Positions 36,266-46,868 of a stretch of 64,000 bases of DNA are shown here, in pieces (the first letter of the stretch is position 1; the number at the start of each line of letters is the position of its first letter). Source of the stretch: Wenzhouxiangella sp. XN79A (GTDB lineage Bacteria; Pseudomonadota; Gammaproteobacteria; Xanthomonadales; Wenzhouxiangellaceae); the NCBI RefSeq assembly GCF_012272825.1, contig NZ_JAAWWS010000140.1:1-64000 (forward strand), given 5' to 3'. A program made the position numbers and the translations under genes. The notes under the pieces are model-generated. The model had not been told where the DNA came from. It did no database searches and was given only the letters and a program-made list of their open reading frames with translations.

Positions 36266-36940
36266 ATGCGCGCGATGATCCTGGCCGCCGGTCGCGGCGC
36301 GCGGATGCGCGAGCTGACCGAGGACCGCCCCAAGCCGCTGCTGCAGGCCGGCGGCAAGCCGCTGATCGAGTGGCAGATCCAGCGGCTGGCCGAGGCCGGC
36401 TTCCACGACCTGGTCGTCAACACCGGCTGGCACGGCAAACGGCTGCGCGAGGCGCTGGGCAACGGCGAGCGGCTGGGGGTCACGGTCCGCTACTCCGACG
36501 AAGGCTGGCCGGCGCTGGAAACCGCCGGCGGCATTCGTCGCGCGCTGCCGCTGCTGGGCTCCGATCCGTTCCTGGTCGTCAACGCGGACCTGTGGTGCGA
36601 CTACGACCTGGCCCGCCTCCGCGGTCTCGACCCGGAAGGCCATGCCCACCTGGTGCTGGTCGACAACCCGCCGCACCATGCCAGCGGCGATTTCGGCCTG
36701 ATCGACGGTCGGCTGGACCGCCAGGCCCGTCCGCGCTTCACCTACAGCGGCATCGGCGTGTTCCGGCCGGCGATGTTCGAGCCGCTGGCCGACGGCGAAC
36801 GGCCGCTGCGACCGGTGCTCGAAGCGGCGATCGAGGCCGGGGCGGTCAGCGGTGAGCACCACGGCGGGCGGTGGATGGACATCGGCTCGCCGGACCGCCT
36901 GGCAGCGCTGGACGCGGCGCTCCGCGCCGACGGAGCCTGA
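36266..36940 (+). CDS. murU: N-acetylmuramate alpha-1-phosphate uridylyltransferase MurU
   Basis: The 224 residues from ATG 36266 have the nucleotidyltransferase signature MILAAGRGARMRELTEDRPKPLL (residues 4-26), then VVNADLWCDYD with the metal-binding aspartates and a short C-terminus (WMDIGSPDRLAALD) without a left-handed helix domain. Size and motifs fit MurU, which converts MurNAc-1-phosphate and UTP to UDP-MurNAc. The partner kinase amgK is upstream on the same strand. A MITE begins 22 bp after its stop. Confidence 0.87.
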   Translation: MRAMILAAGRGARMRELTEDRPKPLLQAGGKPLIEWQIQRLAEAGFHDLVVNTGWHGKRLREALGNGERLGVTVRYSDEGWPALETAGGIRRALPLLGSDPFLVVNADLWCDYDLARLRGLDPEGHAHLVLVDNPPHHASGDFGLIDGRLDRQARPRFTYSGIGVFRPAMFEPLADGERPLRPVLEAAIEAGAVSGEHHGGRWMDIGSPDRLAALDAALRADGA

Positions 36941-36961
36941 GCCGATCTTCCGTGGGGTCCA

Positions 36962-37130
36962 CTAGCCCGCATTGTTCATGAATCGCCGCGATGATTGCGC
37001 CGGGAATTGTTCGCACAGGGGATTTTCCGACCGAGCGGAATACCATGCTGTATTTCCGAGCGAGGAAGATTCGCTGTGCGGACAAGGACCAGGCAAGGGC
37101 GCGAGCTCGTTCATGAACAATGCGGGCTAG
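36962..37130. mobile_element. 169-bp MITE with 21-bp perfect terminal inverted repeats
   Basis: The ends CTAGCCCGCATTGTTCATGA(A) at 36962-36982 and its exact complement at 37110-37130 are 21-bp perfect inverted repeats. The CTAG at each end may be a 4-bp target duplication. The interior holds further imperfect pairing (TGTTCGCACAG with CTGTGCGGACA), so the whole element can fold into one hairpin. It codes for nothing. Its right CTAG supplies the stop codon of the neighbouring minus-strand gene. Confidence 0.75.
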
Positions 37131-37552
37131 CGGGCGTCGGCGAAGCGCTGCCGGCTCGACTCGATGTGCCGGGCCAGCGCTTCGAGCGCGGCCCGGTCAT
37201 CGGCGCTCCAGTCGATGGCGCGCGCGTCGGCCAGCGTGTCGGCCCAGCGCGATTCGGCCTCGACGAGGCGGTCGGCCAGCGTGCCGGCCTCGGCACCGAC
37301 CAGGTCGCCGAGCACCTGGACGAAGGCCCGGTCCGGGTCGCCGGCGCTCGGCAACACGTCGCGCGCGCGGAGCCGCTCGGCCAGCGCGGCGAGCTGCGGC
37401 CCGCGCGCCTCGGCCACATCGCGCAGCGGTCCGGCCAGGGCCGGCGGTGCCGCCTCGTCGTCCAGCAGCTCTCGATAGCGCTCCAGCAGTTCGCTGCCCT
37501 GGGCGTGCAGTTCGACCAGGCAGGCTTCGTCGTCGTCTCGGATCAGGCTCAT
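37127..37552 (-). CDS. Hypothetical helical protein
   Basis: The 141 residues are almost wholly alpha-helical in character (acidic and alanine/leucine-rich: ELLERYRELLDDEAAPPALAGPL, LADRLVEAESRWADTLADARA), reminiscent of ferritin-like four-helix proteins of the DUF2383 type, but no metal-ligand pattern is clear. Its ATG overlaps the stop of the lipid kinase gene by 4 bp (ATGA), so it is the second gene of that operon. The stop codon TAG is part of the terminal CTAG of the MITE, so the native C-terminus may have been altered by the insertion. Confidence 0.6.
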   Translation of the reverse strand: MSLIRDDDEACLVELHAQGSELLERYRELLDDEAAPPALAGPLRDVAEARGPQLAALAERLRARDVLPSAGDPDRAFVQVLGDLVGAEAGTLADRLVEAESRWADTLADARAIDWSADDRAALEALARHIESSRQRFADAR

Positions 37553-38445
37553 GCGGCTTCCTCGGGTTCGGGAACGGACAGCGCGCCCGGGCCGGGCCCG
37601 CGCACGACCTGGAGCGCGCCGGCGTCGAGCTCGATGTCCAGCGGCGTTTCGCCGAAGTCCTCGCCGTCGGCGGTCACCGGCATCGGCACGGCGGTGTCCA
37701 GCCGGAGCCTTCGGCAGCGGCGATGCACCAGCTCCGGGGCGTCGATCGACGCGGGCCCGAACAGCCGGACGCGGGCGAAGATCCAGGCCAGTCGGGCCGG
37801 ATGGGCGGCACGAACGGCATAGACCTCCAGCCGGCCGTCGTCCGGCGCGGCCTCCGGAATCCGGTGACCGCCGCCGTAGAAGGCCCCGTTGGCCAGCCCG
37901 ATTTCCAGCCACCGGCCGCGGTATTCCCGGTCGTCACAGACCAGCACGCCGCGGACGCCGCGGGCGGCCCGCCAGCGATCGAACAGGCGCCCGGCGTAGC
38001 TGAACTGGCCGAGCCACTGCTTGTCGGCGTCATCGACCGCGCGGCTGGCCTCGGCACCGAGACCGGCATGGGCCACGTTGATGAAGGCTCGCTCGCCGAC
38101 CCGGGCCAGGTCCACCGCCACCCGGCGGTCGTCGGCCACTGCGCGACAGGCCGTTGCAGGGTCGTCGTCGAGGCCCAGGCTGCGCGCGAAGTCGTTGGCG
38201 GTACCCGACGGGAGCACCGCCAGCACCGCGCCGGCATCGGCAGACACGATCGCCGCGCGCTGGACCGTGCCGTCGCCGCCGGCGGCCAGCACGCGATCGC
38301 CGGCCGCAAAGGACGTCTCGTCGAGATCGGCCGGCTCGAGCACGCGATCGACGGTCACGTCCACCGCTGCCAGGGCCTCGCGCCAGAACGACGTGCCCCG
38401 TCCATCGTCGCCGGCGTCGGGATTGCCGATCAGCCAGGTCGTCAT
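37549..38445 (-). CDS. Diacylglycerol kinase/YegS-type lipid kinase family protein
   Basis: The 298 residues match the DAGK catalytic fold: AAGGDGTV (GGDGT at residues 56-60) is the nucleotide-binding motif and LPSGTANDFARSLGL the second conserved motif. GGGHRIPEAAPDDGRLEVYAV and a C-terminal VTADGEDFGETPLDIEL strand complete the two-domain structure. These soluble enzymes phosphorylate lipids such as diacylglycerol or phosphatidylglycerol at the inner membrane. The substrate cannot be fixed from sequence. It is the first gene of a two-gene operon, divergent from tesB. Confidence 0.85.
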   Translation of the reverse strand: MTTWLIGNPDAGDDGRGTSFWREALAAVDVTVDRVLEPADLDETSFAAGDRVLAAGGDGTVQRAAIVSADAGAVLAVLPSGTANDFARSLGLDDDPATACRAVADDRRVAVDLARVGERAFINVAHAGLGAEASRAVDDADKQWLGQFSYAGRLFDRWRAARGVRGVLVCDDREYRGRWLEIGLANGAFYGGGHRIPEAAPDDGRLEVYAVRAAHPARLAWIFARVRLFGPASIDAPELVHRRCRRLRLDTAVPMPVTADGEDFGETPLDIELDAGALQVVRGPGPGALSVPEPEEAA

Positions 38446-38545
38446 CGTGCCCTCGCGAATGCTCGGGATGAACCCCCACACTACCCGAAGCGACGGCCAC
38501 TCGGGGTACCCTGTGCGCCCCACCGGTCGAACAGGATGTCCGCCC

Positions 38546-39421
38546 ATGAACCCCGTGCTGGCCCGCGTCGTCGAACTGCTCGAACTCGAGCGGCTGGAAG
38601 ACAACCTGTTCCGCGGCCAGAGCCACGACATCGGCTCGCCGCAGGTGTTCGGCGGCCAGATCCTCGGCCAGGCCCTGTCGGCGGCCCACCGCACGGTCGA
38701 GGGTCGCGCGCCGCACTCGCTGCACGCCTATTTCCTGCGCCCCGGCGACTTCAACCGACCGGTGGTCTACCAGGTGGAAGTCTCGCGCGACGGCGGCAGC
38801 TACTCCAACCGCCGCGTGGTCGCCATCCAGCACGGCCGGCCGATCCTGAACCTGGCCGCCTCGTTCAAGGCGCCCGAAGCCGGCCTCGACCACCAGGTCG
38901 ACCTGCCCGACGTCCCCGGCCCCGACGGCCTGGCCGGCCTGGTCGAGATCAATGCCTCGATGCTCGACCGGGTGCCGGAGAAGATGCGGCGGTTCCTGGC
39001 CCACGAGCCGCCGTTCGAGTTCCGTCCCGTGGAACCGCCCAAGGTCATCGATCCGGCCGCGCGCCCGCCCCGCAAGCACCTCTGGATGCGCGCCTGGGGC
39101 AAACTTCCGGACGACCCCGAGCTGCATCGCAACCTGCTGGCCTATGTCTCGGACTACGAACTGCTGGGCGCGGCCACGCTGCCGCACGCGCTGGACTTCG
39201 AGCGCAAGCCGCTGATGATGGCCAGCCTGGACCACGCCATGTGGTTCCACCGCGACGCCCGCGTCGACCAGTGGCTGCTCTACGCGCTGGACAGCCCGAT
39301 CGCCACCGGCGGCCGGGGCTTCTCGCGCGGCCAGGTGTTCACCGCCGACGGCACCCTGGTGGCCAGCACCGCACAGGAAGGCGTGATCCGGGTCTGGGAT
39401 CCCACCCAGCGACGCGACTGA
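38546..39421 (+). CDS. tesB: Acyl-CoA thioesterase II
   Basis: The 291 residues form the double hotdog fold of TesB. Family motifs seen are FGGQILGQALSAAHRTV, PHSLHAYFLRPGD, VSDYELLGAATLPH (catalytic aspartate region) and LLYALDSPIATGGRGFSRGQVF with the threonine/serine and glutamine of the catalytic network. It hydrolyses a broad range of acyl-CoAs. It faces tsaE tail to tail with 3 bp between them. Confidence 0.92.
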   Translation: MNPVLARVVELLELERLEDNLFRGQSHDIGSPQVFGGQILGQALSAAHRTVEGRAPHSLHAYFLRPGDFNRPVVYQVEVSRDGGSYSNRRVVAIQHGRPILNLAASFKAPEAGLDHQVDLPDVPGPDGLAGLVEINASMLDRVPEKMRRFLAHEPPFEFRPVEPPKVIDPAARPPRKHLWMRAWGKLPDDPELHRNLLAYVSDYELLGAATLPHALDFERKPLMMASLDHAMWFHRDARVDQWLLYALDSPIATGGRGFSRGQVFTADGTLVASTAQEGVIRVWDPTQRRD

Positions 39422-39424
39422 ACA

Positions 39425-39852
39425 TCAGCCGAGGTCGACCACGCGGAGCGTCCGCGCCTCGTCGGCGTGTTCGATCTCGATGCGGCGGCTGACCGCCGGC
39501 AGCCGTCCGCCGGCGCGCTCCGGCCACTCCACCAGCACCACGCTGTCGTCGGCCAGCAGGTCGCCGAGGCCGAGAAAGTCCAGTTCGCCCGGATCACCGA
39601 GCCGGTAGAGATCGAGGTGATGAACGGTCAGATCGGCCAGTTCGTAGCTTTCGACCAGGCCGTAGCTCGGGCTCTTGACGCGTCCCTCGAACCCGAGCCC
39701 GCGCAGCATGCCGCGAACCAGCGTGGTCTTGCCGGCGCCGAGGTCGCCCGACAGTGCGACCAGCTGACCGCCGCGCAGATCGCGCGCCAGGTCCGCACCC
39801 AGCGCCAGCATGGCCGGCTCGCCGACCGGCCGATGGACCTCGACCCGGTCGT

Positions 39853-39856
<4 letters not shown>
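39425..39856 (-). CDS. tsaE: tRNA threonylcarbamoyladenosine biosynthesis ATPase TsaE
   Basis: The 143 residues start at GTG 39856, which overlaps the nnr stop (GTGA). The Walker A motif is GDLGAGKTT (37-45); RVKSPSYGLVESYE and HHLDLYRL follow, as in all TsaE proteins, and VLVEWPERAG is the conserved end of the core. TsaE works with TsaD and TsaB in making the t6A modification of ANN-decoding tRNAs. Pairing with nnr is common in Proteobacteria. Confidence 0.93.
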
Positions 39857-41322
<1,466 letters not shown>

Positions 41323-41331
<9 letters not shown>

Positions 41332-42426
41332 GAGGCGGATCATACCAACGCGGACACCCCGCTCGACGGCCACGCGCTGAAGGCGAAGATCCGCACCTGG
41401 GGCGCCGAGCTGGGCTTCCAGCAGGTCGGCGTGGCCGACACCCGTCTCGACGCGGCCGAAGCCGACCTCGATCGGTGGCTGGACGAAGGCCGCCACGGCG
41501 AAATGGAATGGATGGCCCGCCATGGCCGCAAGCGCAGCCGACCGGCCGAACTGGTGCCCGGCACGCGCACGGTGATCACCGTGCGGATGGACTATCTGCC
41601 GGCGTCGGCGACCGATCCGCTCGAACTTGCCCGGCGCCGCGACCGGGCCTGCATCTCGCGCTACGCGCTGGGCCGCGACTACCACAAGGTGCTGCGGTCG
41701 CGACTGAAGCGGCTGGCCCGGCGCATCGAGGACGAGATCGGGCCGTTCGGCTACCGGGTGTTCACCGATTCGGCGCCGGTGCTGGAAAAACCGCTGGCGG
41801 CCAGATCCGGCCTGGGCTGGATCGGCAAGCACACCAACCTGTTGAACCGGCACGCCGGCAGCTGGTTCTTTCTCGGCGAGATCTACGTCGACCTCGCGCT
41901 GCCGCCGGACGCGCCGGTGACCGATCACTGCGGGTCCTGCACGCGCTGCATCGATGTCTGCCCGACCCGGGCGATCACCGCGCCCTACCAGCTCGACGCG
42001 CGACGCTGCATTTCCTACCTGACGATCGAACTGAAAGGCGCCATCCCGGTGGAGTTCCGCGAGGCCCTGGGCAACCGCGTCTACGGCTGCGACGACTGCC
42101 AGGCCGTGTGCCCGTGGAACCGCTACGCGCAGTTCTCGGCCGAGGACGACTTCCGCCCGCGCAACGGACTGGACGCACCGAGCCTGGTCGAGTTGTTCGG
42201 CTGGGACGAGGCGACCTTCCTCGAGCGCACCGCCGGCAGCGCGATCCGGCGCATCGGCCACGAACGCTGGCTGCGCAACCTGGCCGTCGGGCTCGGCAAC
42301 GCGCCGACCTCCGATGACGTCATCGGCGCGCTGCAGGCCCGGGCCGATCACCCGTCGGCGCTGGTCCGCGAGCACGTGGCCTGGGCGCTGGCCCGGCACG
42401 GGACCCGGGGCCCGGCCAGGGACTAG
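41323..42426 (+). CDS. queG: Epoxyqueuosine reductase QueG
   Basis: The 367 residues contain two [4Fe-4S] ligand sets: CGSCTRCIDVCP (Cys203, 206, 209, plus Cys213) and CDDCQAVCPW (Cys256, 259, 263). The cobalamin-binding N-terminal part shows SGLGWIGKHTNLL and FTDSAPVLEKPLA. QueG performs the last step of queuosine formation in tRNA. A HEAT-like C-terminus ends in LARHGTRGPARD. The stop codon TAG lies in the terminal CTAG of a small repeat hairpin (42423-42460), so the end of the protein may reflect that insertion. Confidence 0.93.
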
Positions 42427-42460
42427 CCGGCATTATTCATTCATGGATAACGCGGGCTAG
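42423..42460. repeat. 38-bp mini-hairpin derived from the 36962-37130 MITE family
   Basis: CTAGCCGGCATTATTCAT on the left pairs with ATGGATAACGCGGGCTAG on the right. The right arm differs from the MITE end at 36962 in three of 21 positions. It looks like two MITE ends joined after deletion of the middle, and it provides the queG stop codon. Confidence 0.6.
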
Positions 42461-42527
42461 TGGACAGGTCGATGCGCCCGGGTCCGAATGGACTCGCCCC
42501 GTTCCCCTCTCCCCTGGTCCCTGCTTT

Positions 42528-43025
42528 TCAGAGCCTGACCCCGATCCCGATGCCGACCGATGTGCGCGGGCGGTTGTCGTTGACCGGCCACAGCTCGATC
42601 CGGCGGGCGTCGAGCACCGGCTGGTCGATCAGGAACTCACCGACCGGTCGCTCGACGATGCCGTCGAAGCGGCCCAGCACCGTCACCAGGCGACCCGGTG
42701 CGTAATTGACCGGCTCGAGGAAACCGGCCCGGCGGACCACGAAGCGGACCCCGCCTTCGGCCGAGGCCCGCGGCCGGTCGGACCGATCCAGCGGCAGCGC
42801 CAGGACCTCGATCTCGGTGGCCTCGGCGCTGTTGGCGATGCCGACGATCCGGCCGCCCCACAGCATGCGTTGACCCAGCGCGACGTCGCCGCGCAGGGCA
42901 TCGGCCGGGCCGAGCGCAGGCACGTAACCGGCGTCGGAAAACGGGCTGCTGGCACAGCCGGCCAGGAGCCATGCCGCAAGCAGCATGGCGGCGCGGAGAC
43001 TTCTGATGGAAATCGACATCGTCAT
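42528..43025 (-). CDS. Slp-family outer-membrane lipoprotein
   Basis: 165 residues with a lipoprotein signal ending LLAGC (lipidated Cys24; ATG 43019 is an alternative start). The mature part matches Slp: VALGQRMLWGGRIVGIANSAEATEIEVLALPLD, then GRFLDGIVERPVGEFLIDQPV-like sequence here as GRFDGIVERPVGEFLIDQPVLD. Slp proteins are induced in starvation or acid stress in enterics and lie in the outer membrane. It ends in a glycine-rich strand (VGIGIGVRL). It stands alone. Confidence 0.83.
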   Translation of the reverse strand: MTMSISIRSLRAAMLLAAWLLAGCASSPFSDAGYVPALGPADALRGDVALGQRMLWGGRIVGIANSAEATEIEVLALPLDRSDRPRASAEGGVRFVVRRAGFLEPVNYAPGRLVTVLGRFDGIVERPVGEFLIDQPVLDARRIELWPVNDNRPRTSVGIGIGVRL

Positions 43026-43150
43026 GCGGCCGTCCGGGTCGGAAAGAAGACTGGAACGCCCATCGTGCCAGATCAGCGGTGCCGGGTGGAAAAGCCGTTC
43101 GAGCGAGGGGTGTTATCCTGTACGGTCATTCTCAACAGACAGGTTTTTTC

Positions 43151-43615
43151 ATGCAAGCAACCGCCGATACCGTGGTTTCGATCGACTACACCCTGACCGA
43201 CAACGACGGTCAGGTCATCGACACATCGGAAGGACGCGAACCGCTGGCCTACCTGCACGGCCATGGCAACATCATTCCCGGGCTCGAGAAAGCCCTCGAG
43301 GGCAAGGCCGAAGGCGACGAGCTGCAGGTCAAGGTCCAGCCCGAGGAAGGGTATGGTCCGCATCGCCAGGAGTTGGTCCAGCAGGTTTCGATGGAAGCCT
43401 TCGCGGGCATGGACAAGGTCGAGCCGGGCATGAAGTTCAACGCCGAGTCGGCGCAGGGTCCGCTGGTGGTGACGGTCACCAGGATCGAAGGCGAGCAGGT
43501 CACGATCGACGCCAACCACGATCTGGCCGGCAAGGAACTGAACTTCGACGTCACGATTCGCGATATTCGCGAAGCCAGCGACGCGGAGAAGGAATCCGGC
43601 CAGGTCGCCGACTGA
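43151..43615 (+). CDS. FKBP-type peptidyl-prolyl isomerase, SlyD-like
   Basis: 154 residues. VVSIDYTLTDNDGQVIDTSEGREPLAYLHGHGNIIPGLEKALEGK is the FKBP half with the insert-in-flap arrangement of SlyD, and GPLVVTVTRIEGEQVTIDANHDLAGKELNFDVTIRDIR closes the fold. The His/Cys-rich metal-binding tail of E. coli SlyD is missing, so nickel delivery is unlikely. It is a cytoplasmic folding helper and proline isomerase. A TATCCT-like -10 lies near 43113 and a terminator follows the gene. Confidence 0.88.
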   Translation: MQATADTVVSIDYTLTDNDGQVIDTSEGREPLAYLHGHGNIIPGLEKALEGKAEGDELQVKVQPEEGYGPHRQELVQQVSMEAFAGMDKVEPGMKFNAESAQGPLVVTVTRIEGEQVTIDANHDLAGKELNFDVTIRDIREASDAEKESGQVAD

Positions 43616-43680
43616 CGATCGGTCGCGCCGGTCGATCCCGGCGCGACGCCGGGCTCGTTCGACCTCGCAGGAATCCACCA

Positions 43681-43704
43681 CGCCGGGCCCCGCCCGGCGT
43701 TTTC
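43681..43704 (+). terminator. Rho-independent terminator after the FKBP gene
   Basis: CGCCGGGC and GCCCGGCG form an 8-bp GC stem with a three-base loop, followed by TTTT. It lies between the convergent FKBP and hslR genes. Confidence 0.75.
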
Positions 43705-43729
43705 GCATCCGGGCGTTCGGCTCCGGGCG

Positions 43730-44104
43730 TCAGTCCTTGCCGCTGAAGCGCCGGATACGCCGGCGGTTGCGCTTGTCGGGACGCCGACCCGGCCCGACCT
43801 GCGCGCCCATGCGGCGCAGTTCGGCGCGCTGTTCGCGCTGTTCGCGACTGTTTTCGGTCTCGGTGTACAGCGCCTGCGCCGCCGGCGCCGGACCGCGGCG
43901 ATCGCTCAGGCCGTCGACCACGACCTCGAACTGGACCTCGCCGCGGGTGATCCTGAGCCGGTCGCCGACCGCGACGCTGCGGGCCGGCTTGCAGCCCTGG
44001 CCGTTGATCGACACGTGGCCGCCGCGCAGCGCGGCCTGGGCCAGCGAGCGGGTCTTGAAGAAGCGTGCGGCCCACAGCCACTTGTCGATCCGAACCGAAT
44101 CCAT
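43730..44104 (-). CDS. hslR: S4-domain ribosome-associated heat shock protein Hsp15
   Basis: The 124 residues start with the S4 RNA-binding domain (VRIDKWLWAARFFKTRSLAQAALRGGHVSINGQ), followed by VGDRLRI and a basic C-terminal tail (GPGRRPDKRNRRRIRRF). Hsp15 binds free 50S subunits carrying a stalled peptidyl-tRNA and helps recycle them. It lies 23 bp after a small membrane-protein gene on the same strand and may be read with it. Confidence 0.9.
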   Translation of the reverse strand: MDSVRIDKWLWAARFFKTRSLAQAALRGGHVSINGQGCKPARSVAVGDRLRITRGEVQFEVVVDGLSDRRGPAPAAQALYTETENSREQREQRAELRRMGAQVGPGRRPDKRNRRRIRRFSGKD

Positions 44105-44127
44105 GATCGAAGGGTAGCGCCGCGCGC

Positions 44128-44562
44128 TCAGCGCAACACGCCCGCGGCGCTCATCCGGCGCGCGTAGACCAGCAGCCCCACGGCGACGATGACGATCACC
44201 GCCGAGAACACCGCGCCACTCGACCCCATCAGCGCCACACCGTCGCTGAGCAGGAACGAATGGACGCTGCTGCCGATCAGCCCGATCAGCGAAACCGCGA
44301 ACAGCACCACCGCCAGGCGGCTGCGCAGCAGCAGCGCGATCGAGCCGAACGCCGCACCCCAGACGCCCAGCGCCCAGCACGAGACCGCCCAGGCCGGATA
44401 GCCATCGAAGAAGGCCTGCTGCGCGTCGCTGTACTTGTCCATCCAGGACTCTAGACCCAGCCGGGTGGCCAGGTAGCCGAACGCACCCACCGCATTCCAC
44501 AGCAGCGAGACGCTGCCGACCGCCCGGAGGTGGGTCGGCGCACGCGCAATGGATCGGCTCAT
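44128..44562 (-). CDS. Four-helix membrane protein of unknown function
   Basis: 144 residues with four hydrophobic segments (near residues 15-33, 57-80, 82-108 and 113-133). The topology and the early LLWNAVGAFGYLATRL are typical of small uncharacterised proteobacterial membrane proteins annotated as hypothetical or sugar-transporter-like. No catalytic motif is seen. Upstream of hslR, probably same transcript. Confidence 0.7.
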   Translation of the reverse strand: MSRSIARAPTHLRAVGSVSLLWNAVGAFGYLATRLGLESWMDKYSDAQQAFFDGYPAWAVSCWALGVWGAAFGSIALLLRSRLAVVLFAVSLIGLIGSSVHSFLLSDGVALMGSSGAVFSAVIVIVAVGLLVYARRMSAAGVLR

Positions 44563-44753
44563 TGAAGATCCTCCCGGTGTGATTTGCCGGTGTCATTCTC
44601 CCCTGATTCGGCAAGCGTGACACAGCGCGCATTCTTCGACCCGTCCGGCGATGCGATCGGCACGACCGATGACGCGCCCATGACCATCGACCCGTGCGCT
44701 CCCGCCGCGAGCCCGCTAGTGTGTTCGGCTGTCTCCTGCGCCCGACCCGATCG

Positions 44754-46868
44754 ATGCCACCGTTGACCTCTCCCGTCTGTCCCCGCGTCGGCCCGGCCCT
44801 GCTGACGCTGCTGTTCGTGCTTGCCGTTGCCCCGGCCTTGGCCACGGTCGATGCGCGGCCGGCGGTCGACGGGCCGGCCACGGTCTATGCGGCCGGGTTC
44901 TTCGACGAGTATCGACCGCAGACCGCGCTGGACATGGTCCGGCTGGTGCCGGGCTTCCGGATCGACAACGGCGGCGGCGGTCGCGGCCTGGGCGGCGCCC
45001 AGGGCAACGTGCTGATCGACGGCCGTCGACCGGGCGCGAAACAGGACAGCGTGTCGGCCCAGCTGCAGCGCATCCCGGCCAGCCGGGTCGAGCGGCTGGT
45101 GCTGCTGCAGCCCGGCACGACCGCCGCCGGCACCGAAGTCGACGGCCGACGCACGCTGCTGGACGTCCGGCTGAAACCCGGCAGCGCCCGCGCCTGGACC
45201 TGGTCGGCGACGATCGAACAGGACACCGACAGCGGCGGCCCGACGCCGTCGGCGCGGCTGTCGATGATCGATCGCTTCGGCGCAACCGAGCTGCGCGCCG
45301 GGATCACCGCTGGCACCTCCCATGTCGGCAACCGGGCCGGAGAGCGCATCGTCGGCGTCGACGGGCCGCTCGAGGATCGCCTGGAGTCCGAACGCTTCGA
45401 CAACCGCTGGGCCCGGATCAACCTCAATACCGTGACCTCGCTCGACAACGGCGCCACGCTGCGCACCAGCGCCGAATTCCAGCGTTCGGACGCCGACGAT
45501 CGGCTGCGCTCGCGCCGCCGACCGGCCGGACCGAACGCCGAGGACGCGCTCCTGCGCGTGCTGGCCGGCGACACCCGGCGGACCCGCCACGAGCTGAGCG
45601 CGACCTTCGGACGGGCGCTCGGCGAGCACTGGCAGGCCCGCCTGATCGGCCTGACCCGCCGCAACGAGACGCTGGATTTCGACGGCCTGGACCTCGGCCC
45701 GCTGGAGACAGCCGACGACGACACGCTCGCGCCGGTCCGGCGTTCCGACACCGACGCGGTGGCCACCGAATCGATCCTGCGCAGCGAGTGGGTCTGGACC
45801 GGCTGGGCCGGTCACCGGATGCAGTTCGACCTGGAAAGCGCCTGGAACGCGCTGGACAGCGAGCTGGTGCTGCAGGCCGCCGATCCCGAGTCCGGGCAGC
45901 TGGTTGCCGTGCCGCTGCCGGGCAGCGACACCCGGGTCGAGGAGTGGCGGCTGGACGGCCGGCTCAGCGATCGCTTCGACCTGGCCGGACTGATCGTCGA
46001 GCCGGCGCTGGGCGCGGAATTCTCCCGGATCCGCCAGTCCGGCGAGACCGGGCGCGACCAGACGTTCACCTTCCTGAAGCCGGCGCTGTCGCTGATCCAC
46101 GCGCCGTCGGCGACCGCTCGCAGCCGGCTGCGGCTCGAACGCAGCGTGGCCCAGCTGGACTTCGGCGACTTCGTCAGCGCCGCCGACTTCGATGACGACG
46201 AGGTCGACTTCGGCAACCCGAGCCTCGGCCCGCAGCAGACCTGGATCGCCGAACTGGAGCACGAACGCCGCTTCGGCGAGATTGCCGTGGCCACGCTGAC
46301 CGCCTATCACCACTGGGTCGAGGACCTCCAGGACCGGCTGCCGATCGGTGGCGGGCTGGACGTGGCGGGCAACATCGGCGACGGCCAGCGCTGGGGACTG
46401 CGGCTGCAGACCACGCTGCCGCTGGACCGCGTCGGGCTGCAGGCCGGGCGGGTCGACATGACGGCGCGCTGGGAAGACTCCTCGATCACCGATCCGGTCA
46501 CCGGAATCGACCGGCCGTTCTCGTGGCAGCGCCGCTACGCGGTCCGGACCGAACTGCGCCAGGACCTGGTCGAGGACGGCTGGGCCTGGGGCATCGAAAC
46601 CGACTATGCCGACCAGGCCCGCAGCTTCGGTGCCGACGAAATCAACCGCCACCAGGACGGCCTCGACGTCGAGGCCTTCATCGAAACCACCCGCTTTGCC
46701 GGGGTCAAGGTCCGGCTGATGGCCCAGAACCTGATCGACCGTCCGTTCGAACGCGAACGACTGCTGTTCGACGGCAACCGCGCGCCCGGTGCGTCGCCGA
46801 CGGTGCGCGAACAGCGCGAGCTGCGCCGCGACCGTTCGATCCTGCTTTCGGTCAGCGGCACCTTCTGA
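44754..46868 (+). CDS. TonB-dependent receptor-like outer-membrane protein
   Basis: 704 residues with a signal peptide (VGPALLTLLFVLAVAPALA) and a plug-like domain with RPQTALDMVRLVPGF, NVLIDGRRPG, QLQRIPASRVERLVLL and VDGRRTLLDV. The rest is beta-rich with alternating aromatic strands and ends in SVSGTF, a barrel-closing terminal phenylalanine. Compared with standard receptors of this size the plug is compact and there is no clear TonB box. The family is often annotated simply as TonB-dependent receptor. The ligand is unknown, and no Fur box or partner transporter is adjacent. Confidence 0.78.
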   Translation: MPPLTSPVCPRVGPALLTLLFVLAVAPALATVDARPAVDGPATVYAAGFFDEYRPQTALDMVRLVPGFRIDNGGGGRGLGGAQGNVLIDGRRPGAKQDSVSAQLQRIPASRVERLVLLQPGTTAAGTEVDGRRTLLDVRLKPGSARAWTWSATIEQDTDSGGPTPSARLSMIDRFGATELRAGITAGTSHVGNRAGERIVGVDGPLEDRLESERFDNRWARINLNTVTSLDNGATLRTSAEFQRSDADDRLRSRRRPAGPNAEDALLRVLAGDTRRTRHELSATFGRALGEHWQARLIGLTRRNETLDFDGLDLGPLETADDDTLAPVRRSDTDAVATESILRSEWVWTGWAGHRMQFDLESAWNALDSELVLQAADPESGQLVAVPLPGSDTRVEEWRLDGRLSDRFDLAGLIVEPALGAEFSRIRQSGETGRDQTFTFLKPALSLIHAPSATARSRLRLERSVAQLDFGDFVSAADFDDDEVDFGNPSLGPQQTWIAELEHERRFGEIAVATLTAYHHWVEDLQDRLPIGGGLDVAGNIGDGQRWGLRLQTTLPLDRVGLQAGRVDMTARWEDSSITDPVTGIDRPFSWQRRYAVRTELRQDLVEDGWAWGIETDYADQARSFGADEINRHQDGLDVEAFIETTRFAGVKVRLMAQNLIDRPFERERLLFDGNRAPGASPTVREQRELRRDRSILLSVSGTF

